Source: Amyelois transitella (taxonomy: Eukaryota > Arthropoda > Insecta > Lepidoptera > Pyralidae). From it: a DNA stretch of 64,000 nt. The stretch lies in NCBI RefSeq assembly GCF_032362555.1, contig NC_083535.1:13330001-13394000 (forward strand), read 5' to 3'. The stretch's first letter is position 1, and the number at the start of each line of letters is the position of its first letter. This document shows positions 49,701 to 61,356 of the stretch, piece after piece. Under the pieces are notes generated by a model that was not told where the DNA came from, searched no databases, and was given only the letters and a program-made list of their open reading frames with translations. A program made the translations under genes and the position numbers.

Positions 49701-52700
49701 CTAACATCCCACTAGTCTAGCGCACTTCATCAATTAATGTTTTGCTTCGTCGTATAGACATGAATCTAAATTAAGTAGATAAGTTTTTGGTCTATTCATA
49801 TTTATGTATCAATGTCTCACACTATTTACGCCCAAATTATTAATGAAATAACATCATACTTTTTTTCTCCTACGTCAAATCGTATTTTTAAAAGAAAATG
49901 GGGCATATCTATTCTAGGTACCTGAAAAGTATATTTCCCAAAGCCGAAGAGACACTTATACTAGACGTGCTTGCAAATAAAGACAACAATGTTCAGAAGG
50001 CTAGTGAAGAGCTCATTTCGATGGGTTTCAACAAAAAGGAGACAGTTATTGTTAAAGAAAAGAAGAAGGAGAAAGAAACACCACAGCCGCCCAAGAAAGT
50101 GGTCACCATAATGAAGACTTTGGAAGAAAAAAATCAGTGTAAGTTTTAAATAAAAATAAAAATGTGTAAAATATTACGAATTACCATCTCTACTTTATAC
50201 TGATGAAATTTTAGACATTTTAACTAAGGTTCGATTCAACATAATAAAACACTCAACATCACATTGATTCAATATGTTCGTTTTAGTAAAACGTAAGCTG
50301 CAAAATAAATACAGCTCAATCGCTGAGCGAGTGATCTCTATCGCCCTAGAAAGTGTAGAGTATAATGAAGATAGGGCTGAGCAGATCCTATCAGCCGTCT
50401 TACAAGAGGAAGACGCCCCGAAGGTCACCATGAACTTGGAAGTCAAGGATTACAGGCGACCATGCCCTGCCGACACTAAGAAAGGGTATGTTGCATGATC
50501 GTAGATGATTCTATGCTAACTCTGATCAGAAATATAAACCACCTTGGCATGTTTCAAGTAAATAAATTTTAAATATTGGCGAAAATGAAATGAAAATGGC
50601 TTTTATTTTATTTCTGGTCGGAGTTTTATGAGTATGGCCAATAATTATTGGTATGGCTAATTAATTACTATACTACCTCTATAAGTTAATTAAATATCAG
50701 TCATGTTCAATAATAATGAAAATCATATGGAGCATTTCATGCACTATGTTTAAGATAATTTTGATGTAATCTTAGTTACACCTGGTTATGGATAAGATTA
50801 ATCTATTTATGTTTTTTTTTTTTTTATTTTATTTAAAAGATAAACTTAACACGTTTTAAAGATATCACATCAAAGAGAAATAAGTAGCACCTTTGTACTG
50901 CATTTACGGCATTAAATGCTCCTGTATATAATTTTATGTACATAAATAAATAATAAAGAGACATTGTAACTCTTTTTGATCATCATCATTATCCTGGCGA
51001 GGACGAATGAAGTATAGAAAGAAAAGGCAATTGCAATAGTGCCAGTGAAATCTGATAACAAACACTTGTTTTCTCCTTGTGAACAAATAAGAAAACAAAT
51101 AGAAATGTTGACATTGAAATCTGTAAATATCTAAATTGAATTAAAGGCCGAAAATTTGCGAAACTATTTAAAATATAACATTGACAGTCACTTTTTCTTT
51201 ACCTATATTAATGACAACACACCTTGAGCAATGAAGTGGATTGTATACTGTATTATCTCGGAAATTAGAAACTCTAAAGAATATCAGATTTTTATCATAA
51301 TTCTAATTCCATACCAAATACCTGTTTTTGTTTATTACTTTTGTACCTATTTCTACTTCTGTAATTTTTGTGTGTAATTTGATTTTCCTCTTATACAGTC
51401 CTCTTTATATTGTGTCTTCCGATTTTCATTTCAATGGTAACACAACGTCAATCCAAGACTTGTATTTACACTTCAGTATTTACACTGTAATACACCCTTG
51501 ATTATTTATTAACTACCCAATGCTTTTTAGCTTCTCTCACTAGTGTTGTGTCAATATCGTAAAGTTATGAATATGGCATTTTAATTTTAGTTTACAAGTT
51601 TTTTTTTATATATGTTTTTAGGCCTCTCAACTCAAGTACACCAGTGGCTTTTGAATTGTCGGTTTTGGCACATCACTAAAAATGAATCATAATTATTTCA
51701 ACAACGAATTTGATGACAAAAGTATTAATTTTTCAATAAAACCTTTGATCCAATTAGGTGATCATGATTAAATTATCTGTCATCAATTTCGTTGAGTCAG
51801 CATCACCCACACTCATACATTGCGTGCGTTAGTTTGTGTGCCAGCGATGAGGCGCGGGACCCGAGCCCCCTGCCCGCAGTACCCGCCACGCGCCGCCTCA
51901 AGACTTGGACCGAGCATTTGAAGTATGTCTGTGTGTTTGCATGCCGGTTCGTGTTGGGTCGCTACGAATTCTATCGATTCTATCTATTAAATTCAGATAT
52001 ATTGCTTGCCGCTTTCTTTTTGCATTACAAAGAGTTTTATATTTGACCAAAGAACAAGAAATACTCTTTCCGCCTTTTCAAGGTTGGATATTACCCAAAT
52101 ATAAAACATGAGCCCCTTACTTGATTTCTATTCTATAAAACAACAATTAAAAATAATGTTTGTATTATTCCTCTAACATTTCTGATGTTGTATGTGTCTT
52201 CGGAAACATTTGAGATTTAAATTGTAAATGAACAGGGGCCCAACATCGATCCCCTTGCGACTCCCGATATGTCGAACCAGATGAATGATAATTAAGTAAA
52301 ATTAAATGCTATAATGTAATTGTTTTACTTGTGATTGTGATAGCGTAGGTTGATATTTGGTATAGTTGTTTCGTGGTACGTATAAAGCATGTTATGTGTG
52401 ACATACAGAGTCGAATGCTTTATTAAAGTCCTATCGTCCTCAATTTTTTTCTAAGTATTTGTAATTTGTGAATGTGTTCTTTATCTACTTGTATGAGAAG
52501 CTGCAATTACCAGTTAATTTTTGCTCAAAAATTGTAGTCTCAATAGAAAAAGAAAGTAGGTTTATGTTTAGTGGAATAACTTATATTTATTACAAGATGT
52601 ATAGAATTGTATGTAAAACAATATTCTTTGTATTTCACTTGTATTATATATAATTATTCTATCGTTACTTTTTTATAAATTTATACATGTAGTAAATATT

Positions 52701-55700
52701 TCAATGGAATTATATTAACCCTATGATGTATTGAGAGCATCATACACCTACATGCTCAAATTCCTAATATAGATATATTTGTAGTTAAATAATATTTTTA
52801 GTACAAAATAGATTTAGATAATATAGATATCATTATACGCATAATCATTATATTATTTTTAGTTTAGCTTTTTAGTTATTCTTATACTTCTTACGCACAC
52901 ATATTTATTTATTCTGGTTATAATTACATATCCTTCTTGAATATAAAAATGCATGCAATGTCTATAGACAATCCTTTGTTTTTGTTTATGGCGTTTTAAC
53001 TTCATAACAAGGACATTTTCGTTTAACCTTGTTATGCTTTTATGAAATGAACAAAACTTGCAGAATTATTTCTTCGAAAGCCGATAAGTTTTAAGTAGGC
53101 AATAGTTCAAAACATGAATCAGATTGTTTTGTGAAGTATTGGTTGATTAGAATAGTTAAAACCCGTGGTCATACCATTTTTTTAAACTATATAATTCTAC
53201 TAGAAATTAGTATACTTAGATAGTTCTGTTTTTTGGCAATTAGAAATAAGAAGGTTTCTCAGTAGAAAATAGCAGAGTCTTTTGTGACAAGAATAGATTT
53301 TAATTATTAGCAAATTTATAAATTTGTCTTTAGTTTGATCTCGTTCATCTATTTTATAAATATGATTGGTTTACGATTTTATAATATTTCAGACCGATTT
53401 TGAAATCGAGTACTAATTCGGAGACGAAACACAAGTCGCAGTATTGTGTGGCGAAGAGTGGACCCAACCCCACGCTCAGACAGGGGCCTAATGATAGTTT
53501 ACTTTTGTAAGTTCCAACAATACATACATACATAAAATCACGCCTCTTTTCCGGAGGAGTAGGCAGAGACGAAATAGTTAAAATACTAGATAGACTAGTA
53601 CAAACAATGATTACATTTATATATTTTTCTCTAGCTTTTGGATCATCAAGAATTGTTTATTCTATAAAACTGTGAGCCAATTAATAAAAAAATCGGGATA
53701 ATTTTCTAACTTCATTGTATCAATTAGATATGCAAACGTTGTTTTGCATTTTGTGGGTATGAAGAATAGATGTTGGCCAATTCTCAGACCTACTGAATAT
53801 GCTCACATAATTTCATGAAAGTACGGGAACGAACATTGTGACACGAGAATTTTATATATAAGATTTATTATTATTTTCACTTGTTACGTTAACTGTTATT
53901 TTAAACTTTCATTATTATATAAAACGAATTTATATTTCGAAATAGAGAATAAATTTGAAATGACCGTGATCCAAACAGATTGGATTACTTGGCGTGGAAT
54001 GGTCCGAACCCTGACCTTCGTTCAGGGCAGGCGGTCAAGGCCGAGGGCCCTGAGGCCAAGGACCGGTCCGTGTCCCTGGCCCGGGGGGCCTCGGGCCTCG
54101 CCAAGGGCCCAGCGGGACTGGCCAAAGGGTCCATATACCAGAAGTTGAACAAGAAAACTGCAAAAATGTAAGTACTAACATAAGCAATTTGGCGAGGTTC
54201 TCAATTAGTTCAAAAAAATTGCTCGTAATTTTTTTTTTTTTAATTTAATTTGTATTATTGTTAATAGGTATTTTGGATCATTCCAGTATTTTTTTTTTAT
54301 TAATATCACCACACTGATTGGTAACATATACGTTGTTTCAGAGTTGCCTGAAATGATTGAGAACCTACGGAATGTTAGTTGAGTGAGTTTAACAAGAAAT
54401 TCGGGACAATTTATCACTCGATAATCTTATTTACTTAGTACAATTGGCGAAGAAATTGTAATTACCGCATGCATATACCTAGGTCACGACAGTATGACCC
54501 GCGTTAATTAAAGTTTTCGCTAGAGAATTTTCCTAATACTTACAATCCGATGAATGATTTTCATTATTCGCTACGCAAAATGATTGATCTGATTTTTAGG
54601 TATAGTATTTGTCGTAAGTTGTCATACTACTACGTGAATTATGAAAAGAATTTGTTGGAAAAAAAATCGATTACGATTTGGCTTATGGAAACAATCGGTG
54701 GTCCATTCAAGTTATTAAATTAAACTTGAATTAACTCTCTTGAATCCTCACGAGAGCGAGACCTGTTTTGTTTAATTTCAATTTATCGATTATTTTATTA
54801 AGTTTAAAAAAATATATTGTTAACAGGGGATTAGTTATGTTTGATTTAAAAGGAATTTTCGTTTTAAATGATAAATACTTATTAAATTTTTATACTATTT
54901 AATTTTTCCAATGTAATACGGTCGTGTTGCTTGTCTCATTTCATACTTAAATTTTTTATACAAATAACGTTGCAATTTTATTCAGAGATGTCGCCTCTTT
55001 ATATGTAAATACTGAATACTTACATTTTAAAAGTATACATGAAAGTGAACACGTATAATTTGTAGCAATAAGTGTATTCATTTTACGTCGCTGATAAATG
55101 CCTATTTTTCGTCTTATACAAATAAGTAATAGCACTTGATACAGTACATAAATATTTTGTAATATAGGTAATAGCATAGATAATATTCTTACAATAGTAG
55201 TTTTTTTAATACATGAAGTATTAATAGTACATAACACATAAGTTAAAAATATGAAGCCAAATAATTCTTCCGCTTCTGCAAATAAGTACCTCAAATTCAT
55301 CTTATAAATTAATCGGTATAAAAATGTGTTTTTTATATTATTTTTATTTCCTTGTCAACAAGGTACAATTTGAGTTGTTTGAAATATTATTTCTTAGGAG
55401 TACTTAAATTTAGGGTAGCCATAAGTGGTTAATATTTCGTTGTAAGATGTCATTTTGAAACTTGCTGCCTGGTAATAGGTAGAATGTGTAATCATAATTC
55501 CTTAAAGTGCATTTTTAGCGCCAAAATGATGAGGATTTCTGAATGTTTTTTTTAAGCATTGTTTTTGTGTATAATAATCATATAGTCATAGGTACATGGT
55601 TGTTAGGCATGTAGGTTCCATTTAGGTACCTTTGATAGGAAAGAATAGTTACCATTGATTCATTAAGTGTGTTATTTACATACTGTTTTTCAGTGTTTAA

Positions 55701-57571
55701 GAATAACAACATTATTGAATAAATTAATTCCACTAATTTACACGAATACGTATAAATTTTTTCATATTTATTACTGATGTAAACGATTTTACTCAAAGAG
55801 AAATGTTTTCATGAATAAATTAAAAAGGTGATTATACATCGCGAGGTGAGCGCCGGAAAAAGTAATTCTCTGACATCCTACTACTATTATAAAGGCGAAA
55901 GTTTGTACGGATGTATGGATGTTTGTTACTCTTTCACGCAAAAACTACTGAACCGATTACCATGAAATTTGGTATGTAGGTAGCTGAAGACCCAGAATAA
56001 CACATAGGCTACTTTTTATCCCAGAGTTCCCGCGGGATTGATAGGGTTTCCATGCGGACGAAGTCGCGGGCGGCCTCTAGTAATATTTAAATTAAGTAAT
56101 AACATTCTTTAGTATTCTTAAAATAACGACGAGTTTTTTCTGTACGGTAGTTGTAGGTAATCAAAAGCAACCTTCCATTAAAATGTAGGTAACCATTGCG
56201 TTGTGCCCCGTTCTTCCGACCCTTTGCAAATTAGTTAGAATTTAAAAAAAAAATTCGGCATCAAGTTTCAACAACAAAACGTCCCTCCAATTTAACATCA
56301 TCGAATTATACGAAAAAATCGATGTTTACATTAGAATAGTTGAAAAAAATAATATTTTTGTACATATATTGAACAAGTTATTCCTATGTGCAATACATAA
56401 TGTTAATTCTTGGCTTATTTAAGAATTCGTAGATTTAATTATGACTTACTTAGGTACAGATTGTAGGTCCCAAAGAAATCGTCGTAGAAGTAGCGAGGGG
56501 TAAAATTTATACTATAACTAGCTGTCACAATTCATATTATTGGCGATGCACGGTGAATCTGCGTGTTCTTTGATAATGATCAACGTTTTTTTTAAATAAA
56601 AGCTGTTTAACATTATGGTTAAAATTTATTCGTCAAAATTGCACCATTGTCGTAGTGAAGTAAGTTTTATCACACATCTTGATCCTAGTTTAAGTATTAC
56701 AAAACATTCCAATGAAGTAAAACGGCCACTCGAATATATCAATCTTAAGATACTATCGCAAATATATTTTGATATGCTAATATTTACCTGGTTAAGGTTT
56801 AGTTAAGGTATAACGCCATGTATAGATCATAATGTTTAGAATTTGGAATAGAAAAAAAGGTAGATGGAAATTAATTGAATACTGATCCTTTTTCATATTT
56901 AGTCGAGTTCGATTTGATCATTAGTAGTTCAGTGATTTGAGATAGAACCGGATCTAATAGTTTTAAATCAGCGTATGTAGGTGCAGCCAATACAGAATTT
57001 TGGTGGTAAGTAATCAACTTTCAATACTAGCATTTGTAAGGTGAGTTCGCTCACTTGGTACCAGCGGGAACTTACCAGCGGTTTCGGTACTTAGGGCCTT
57101 AGTATATTTTTAGGTCTTTTGTATTACCTATAAGGGTGGTTGTCACACTAAACGCTCGACGGTTTAATAGACATGTCGAAATGGTTCGAAATTTATTATT
57201 TGGTATGAGCCTTAGTCAGCAAAAAAAAAATGATATATACTTTGGTATTATTTGTTATTATTATAGTGACTAGGAAAGAGATTAGCTAATATTAGAAAGG
57301 ATTCCATTGTGTCGTACATATTATACAGAACTGCTGCCTGGAAGCTTTCAATTCACGAACGTTAAACATGTCTTATTTTCTCTCACTTTCCAACTCTTTG
57401 GTTGACCTCAGTGAGTGAAAGATAAGTTACGACTTGTCAAAGCTTGTTTATAGAACTAGTAATAGAACGATAAACGTGACTCGATTCCATGATATCAACT
57501 CTAGCGTAGTGAATGCCGACCACGAGAACATATCGGCGCGCGCGCAGGCCCAGTCTCCGCGCCTAGTCTAA
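43758..57571 (+). CDS. Unnamed multi-CUE-domain protein, 11 exons, about 540 aa
   Basis: CUE domains are three-helix ubiquitin-binding modules. Exons: 43758-43850, 46388-46507, 46999-47210, 47964-48172, 49351-49459, 49918-50138, 50287-50485, 51833-51922, 53393-53506, 53979-54167, 57505-57571; all phases agree. CUE1 (about residues 122-165, exons 3-4) has MFPTVSETHIKILLKKYYN; CUE2 (about 248-292, exon 6) YLKSIFPKAEETLILDVLAN then ASEELISMGF; a third CUE-like helix set (about 325-365, exon 7) KYSSIAERVISIALESVEYN lacks the Phe-Pro. The C-terminus carries GPNPTLRQG and GPNPDLRSG repeats and a Gly/Ala/Lys-rich tract. No signal peptide or membrane segment. ATG 43773 is an alternative start, 51845 an alternative exon 8 acceptor, and an ATG at 49266 in frame with exon 5 could serve an alternative promoter. 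I do not recognise the family by name. Confidence 0.72.
44022..44143. repeat. Perfect inverted repeat, 59-bp arms, 4-nt loop
   Basis: Left arm 44022-44080, loop AGGC 44081-44084, right arm 44085-44143; every base pairs. The arms contain CAAGCGGAATACGCGAGTGC. A diverged half copy lies at about 43937-43985 (CAAGCGGAATTCGCGAGTAC), so the palindrome grew from a local sequence. Confidence 0.95.
45237..45860. mobile_element. Possible TIR element in CUE-gene intron 1
   Basis: Left end TGTCACCAGAAAATAACAAA followed by CCTCAAGTATATAAAC; the right end reverse complement reads TGTCACCAGAAAATAACAAA and then AACCGCAAGTTTATAAAC. ATTTA lies next to both ends: TATTTATG before the left end and CATTTATATA after the right end. 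About 620 bp with no transposase. Confidence 0.55.
48064..48531 (+). repeat. 140-bp tandem array copying exon 4 end and its donor
   Basis: CTGCAGAAAAGCGCC starts units with AAAAGC at 48070, 48210, 48350 and 48490, exactly 140 bp apart; 3.3 copies with few differences. Each unit has 103 nt of exon 4, its donor (CATG then GTAAGAG) and 37 nt that start as intron and end TTACTGCAG, an acceptor-like end. The first unit is the real exon. If the other units were spliced in, frame would be lost at once (stop within 5-14 codons). Confidence 0.88.
50486..53392. other. CUE-gene introns 7 and 8
   Basis: AT-rich; apart from exon 8 (51833-51922) I see no coding signal and no repeat family recognised elsewhere in the window. 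Confidence 0.45.
53520..53575 (-). repeat. (TATG)n LINE 3' scrap
   Basis: ACATACATACATAAAATCAC to GGAGTAGGCAGAGAC, 14 nt after the exon 9 donor. Confidence 0.7.
53727..53866 (-). repeat. Repeat family 4 copy
   Basis: GCAAACGTTGTTTTGCA to ATTTTATATATAAGATT, parallel to 25786-26005. Confidence 0.55.
54168..57504. other. Last intron of the CUE gene
   Basis: 3.3 kb AT-rich. Holds a full-length Helitron family 2 (55876-56080). No other gene or RNA recognised. A competing acceptor at 54342 would give a 4-codon end (stop at 54349-54351). Confidence 0.5.
55876..56080 (+). mobile_element. Helitron family 2, full length
   Basis: 205 bp, TCCTACTACTATTATAAAGG to GCGGGCGGCCTCTAG, flanked by A 55875 and T 56081, no target-site duplication. 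Confidence 0.87.
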
Positions 57572-57690
57572 ATAGATTTTCTAGTCAATTAGAATAAGAT
57601 TAGTATTAGACAATTCCACATTCCATATTTTTGTGAACATTGTAATTTTCTTTGTCGAAATAAATTTACTTATTGTTGGTCTTGTCAAAG
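57572..57690 (+). terminator. CUE-gene 3' UTR and polyadenylation signal
   Basis: AATAAA at 57659-57664, 88 nt after the proposed stop, followed by a TGTTGGTCTTG GT-rich element. This placement supports 57505-57571 as the terminal exon. Confidence 0.65.
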
Positions 57691-57861
57691 TTTTTTGTTT
57701 TATTTTAATTTTTCAACAGCGACTGCTCTGTGGCTTTGATGACATTAATGTAAGATTCTAGATTAATGTAGACTTTATATGTATAGATATAATTTCATAA
57801 TATTTATATTTTTGAAATCTAAAGTGATTATGGTAGGGAGAAACCATCTCACATACATATA

Positions 57862-57930
57862 ATACATACATTAAATCACGCCTCTTTCCTGGAGTGGGTG
57901 ACAGAGACTATATCTTTCCACTTGCCACCT
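57862..57930 (-). repeat. (TATG)n LINE 3' end
   Basis: ACATTAAATCACGCCTC to TCTTTCCACTTGCCAC, reverse copy. Confidence 0.65.
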
Positions 57931-57973
57931 GACTTTGATAATTTCATATCCCTTCCAGTCTTTTGGCCGTAAC

Positions 57974-58029
57974 ATACATACATACATACATAAAATCACG
58001 CCTCTTTATGTATGTATGTATGTATGTTA
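57974..58029 (-). mobile_element. Ultra-short LINE insertion with 14-bp TSD
   Basis: 56 bp between CTTTTGGCCGTAAC at 57960-57973 and the same 14 bp at 58030-58043. On the minus strand it is an inverted (TACA)n run, then only AAAGAGGCGTGATTTTATG of the LINE 3' end and its (TATG)n tail. Confidence 0.85.
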
Positions 58030-58287
58030 CTTTTGGCCGTAACACTGTTTTTCAAAGGTTAATTGAAAGCCACCGGGTAAAGAAACTGTACATACTTATA
58101 ATTTTTATTAACAAACTAAACACAAGATTTCTGCAATACATTTAGTGTTGTAATGTACTGAAAAAGTAAAGGAAATGAAAAAAAAAGCTAAGTCAAAAAT
58201 GTGTTAAGATTACTTATATATTTAAATACAAAAATATTTCGATTTTGTCTAATTTAGACATAGAGTATGATTTCAGATTTAAGAACA

Positions 58288-58320
58288 TGTAGCGGGAGCG
58301 ATGATTCGGCTCGACCGCCA
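58288..58320 (+). repeat. Unclassified repeat U1 fragment
   Basis: TGTAGCGGGAGCGATGATTC then GGCTCGACCGCCA, matching the start of 20287-20535 and 23944-24165. Confidence 0.65.
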
Positions 58321-58978
58321 ATCTTTATTGGATACAAACATATGTGTGAATTTTACAATTCGTGCTTCGGTAAATTTAGAATGACGAAAAAACATCAGCT
58401 TACTAACTACCTATAAGAATTGTCTAACTAATAAGTTTTCGTTTATGTATAGAATCATGGGAATTTCATTGCTTACCCAAAAAGAACGGTCAGTCTTACT
58501 AGTGCCATTACGTTGTCTCATCATGTCAGTACATAAGTTCACTAGTTCGAATCAGTACTATTCGATATGTTTTATCACGGCGCATAGGTTTGTAAAATGT
58601 ACCTACATACATATATTTACCTACTACCTAAAATGAAAGGGTGCCCGAATTTTCGCAACTGCATCCATTTTAATATTTCAACTTCTGCATTTTTATATAT
58701 GTATGTGGTTCCTCAATTTCATGAGGCCTGATGTCCTGCATTAGGAACTCATCAACTTTTAACTGCAGTGGGAATGTCGGAAGGTAGATGAATAAAGCTA
58801 CCTACCTAAGTGTTGCCAACACATAAAAAAATTTATTTAGTTTTAAAAAACAAGTAATGTAAAATTATGCAACACAAAATGGCGTAATTCGAAGCTATGA
58901 TTTCAATCGATAGCTGAGGAACTTAATTATCCTACTATAAGCATCAAATCCCCATGTCTCCCACAGTTTCATAACTAC

Positions 58979-60585
58979 CTATTCGTAAATATAAATATAA
59001 GGGTTGCTTTCCACTAGAGCGATATCTTTCTCGAGCTGTCGCAGCTCGTTCTCCATTTTGGTCTTCTTCAGTATCTTGGGGATTGTGTCCGTGAGCATGG
59101 GCAACTGCAGGAACGCCTTCTGCATCAACTGCCAGTTGTGTTTCAGATCCTGGTCAAAAAGACACATGATGGTTAAGAATTATACGCCTTGGCTGACTTG
59201 ACTTGCTTGACTTTGGAAACACCAGTCGTAGTAATTTTCTTTTTTTGGTTTCGTACCTAAAAGGTAAAAACGGGACCCTATTTTTAAACCTACGCTGTAT
59301 GTCTCTCCGTCTGTCAAAATAAATAAATAACACCTATGTTGTATAAGGTCTATTTCATCATTGCAGACGTGTAAAGTCCCCAGCAGATGCCTACTCCAAA
59401 GAATAACACCTAGAACGTTTGGAAACAAAACACTCTCCTTTATGAAAAGAAATATCTGACCCCAAATATATTCACCTTGATCGTTTGAAAGCGAAACCCT
59501 CGATATCGATAATGTTATTACCTGAAGTAGTTTCTGCCTCTCTTCCTCGCTGATCTGCTTACAAAGACTCTCTTTGTTCTCCTCGGCGTAACGTATCTTG
59601 TCCAGTTCCCTTTGGATTCTTCTATTCCTCTTCACTAAGTACGCCGGCATTTTCCCGAAATCCGGTCTTAGGCAATATTCTGGCACTTCACCTGAACCCT
59701 TTATTGTTTTTCTGTGACCGTCTCTGGTGTCCACGAGTCTGAAATTACCGATAGATAAATGTGATGCAAAGAAAAATGCGTATTTTTGATGATTTCCAGT
59801 GTTATCCAGTGAAAGAAGAAAAGGTTCGTGTCACTAAATTTGTAATAACCTCTATTGAAATGGAAAATATACTTTCTTATGGGGTTTTATACACTTAATG
59901 CTGATATGGTAGACTATTACTCCATAAATTCATCAATGGAAGTTTAAAAACCTCGTTTTTTGAGTATCTACTTCCGTGTCTTAGATAAATTATATGTCTA
60001 CTCTACATACTTTCAGTATGGTATCTCATAGTAACTATTGATGTTAAGGACTTACTTTGGCTCGACGGGTTTCCCCTTAACTTTAATGGCTTTCTTTATA
60101 TTCATGACCTTAAAATTAACCTGGGTTTTCTCTTTTTTCTTTTCTGGCGGTGGACATTTAGGTACTGGAGGCAGATTACCGGAGGTCACACATTTGTGGT
60201 CAGATTTCTTAACCGGCTGACCAATGCCTTCTCCTTTCTTTAAGAATTTGTCTGGTGGTGGTAAGGGTGTCTCAGCATATCCAAAAGTACGGCGAAGTTG
60301 GGGGATTTTCCTTTCTTTAAGCTCTTTCTCAAGTTTTGATTGGTATCTACAGTAAAACGAAATATATGTAGTGTTTTAATTAACATAACAGGCGTTCTCT
60401 TAGCTTATATTAAGTCTCTCAGCGTTTAACATGTCTATCACACACAATTTTCTTACTTTAAAAGTTCCTTAATACAAAGGTACAATTATATTTTCTTACC
60501 TCGGAGTTTTGGGAGGCTCTGGTGGTGGTTTGTCGAGGATTGTGTAAATTACTTCGTTGTGTTCCACGATCTCAACCAAGGACAT
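58979..60585 (-). CDS. Enkur: Enkurin, 4 exons, 254 aa
   Basis: Enkurin binds calmodulin and TRPC channels in sperm and is a microtubule inner protein of cilia and flagella. Exons on the minus strand: 60585-60500, 60346-60056, 59738-59522, 59149-58979; phases 2, 2, 0 join cleanly, 254 codons plus TAG (human enkurin is about 256). Seen: N-terminal SLVEIVEHNEVIYTILDKPP; a Pro/Lys-rich middle (PPVPKCPPPEKKKEK); then PDFGKMPAYLVKRNRRIQRE, ISEEERQKLLQDLKHNWQLM, LTDTIPKILKKTKMENELRQ and LEKDIALVESNPYIYI, the enkurin domain (about 150-250) with its basic IQ-like helix. AATAAA lies on the minus strand at 58837-58832, 142 nt after the stop. Likely testis-biased in an insect (inference). Confidence 0.9.
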
Positions 60586-61356
60586 GTTCTAATGTAACGA
60601 TATTGTATAGAAAAATCAATTCTCAAATAGCAAAATGATATAAAATCAAAATACAAAACGATTATTTCGGTCTAAGTCTATTACCCCATTTGAAACTATA
60701 TTGATGTTGTTGTTGATACCAGAAGTTGCTATGGATACAAAGTAGTTTCTGGAAATTGCACAGATTTAAAAACATTGGGAAATTGTTACTTAGATCCCGA
60801 GATATATGTTATGATTGGTTTATTATAAAAGTTTGAATTTGAATTTATTAAAGATCCTATATTTGATTTTTATTTTTATTACACTTAAGTTTAATGAATA
60901 ATGTTTTGTGGTTAATTTAAAGTAAACCAAATCCTAATGCCAATTATGTAAAAAAATATAAATCTCAAATAAAACGCTTACATAAAGTAACATCTTATAC
61001 ACATTGGTTTAATACTTGTAGTAATGTTTTTAAATCTGTGGTTTTATGTTGTTAAATTGCCCATTTCTACAACATTTGAAGTACACTGTAGAAAGTGTTC
61101 ACGCGTCTTTATTTTACTTGAAAATATAAAAAAGAAGAGTTGTATTACTGGTAACACTGGTGTAAAACTAGAAAGTCAATAATTTTATTTACGCTGGCAA
61201 CACAGGTCGACTGTCACTTCACTTGCCAAAACAAAAATGTCACCGTTGTAGGGTAGGTGCGGGCACGGCGAATTTTATTTTTAGATCTTTATTATTTTAC
61301 ATTTATGTAGGTAATAAGATTTTGTTCTATCGTAGTGAATGTGCGCAGTGAGCGTA
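60586..61356. promoter_or_regulatory. Divergent intergenic region between enkurin and the PDPR-like gene
   Basis: 771 bp between the two start codons, with both 5' UTRs and probably both promoters. AT-rich; a more GC-rich patch at 61240-61275 (GTAGGGTAGGTGCGGGCACG) may be the PDPR-like core promoter. No repeat recognised. Confidence 0.5.

Noticed and set aside
54342..54351. Terminal mini-exon of the CUE gene (stop after three codons)
   Set aside because: Phase fits, but no polyadenylation signal was noticed nearby, while 57505-57571 is GC-rich, in phase and followed by AATAAA at 57659.
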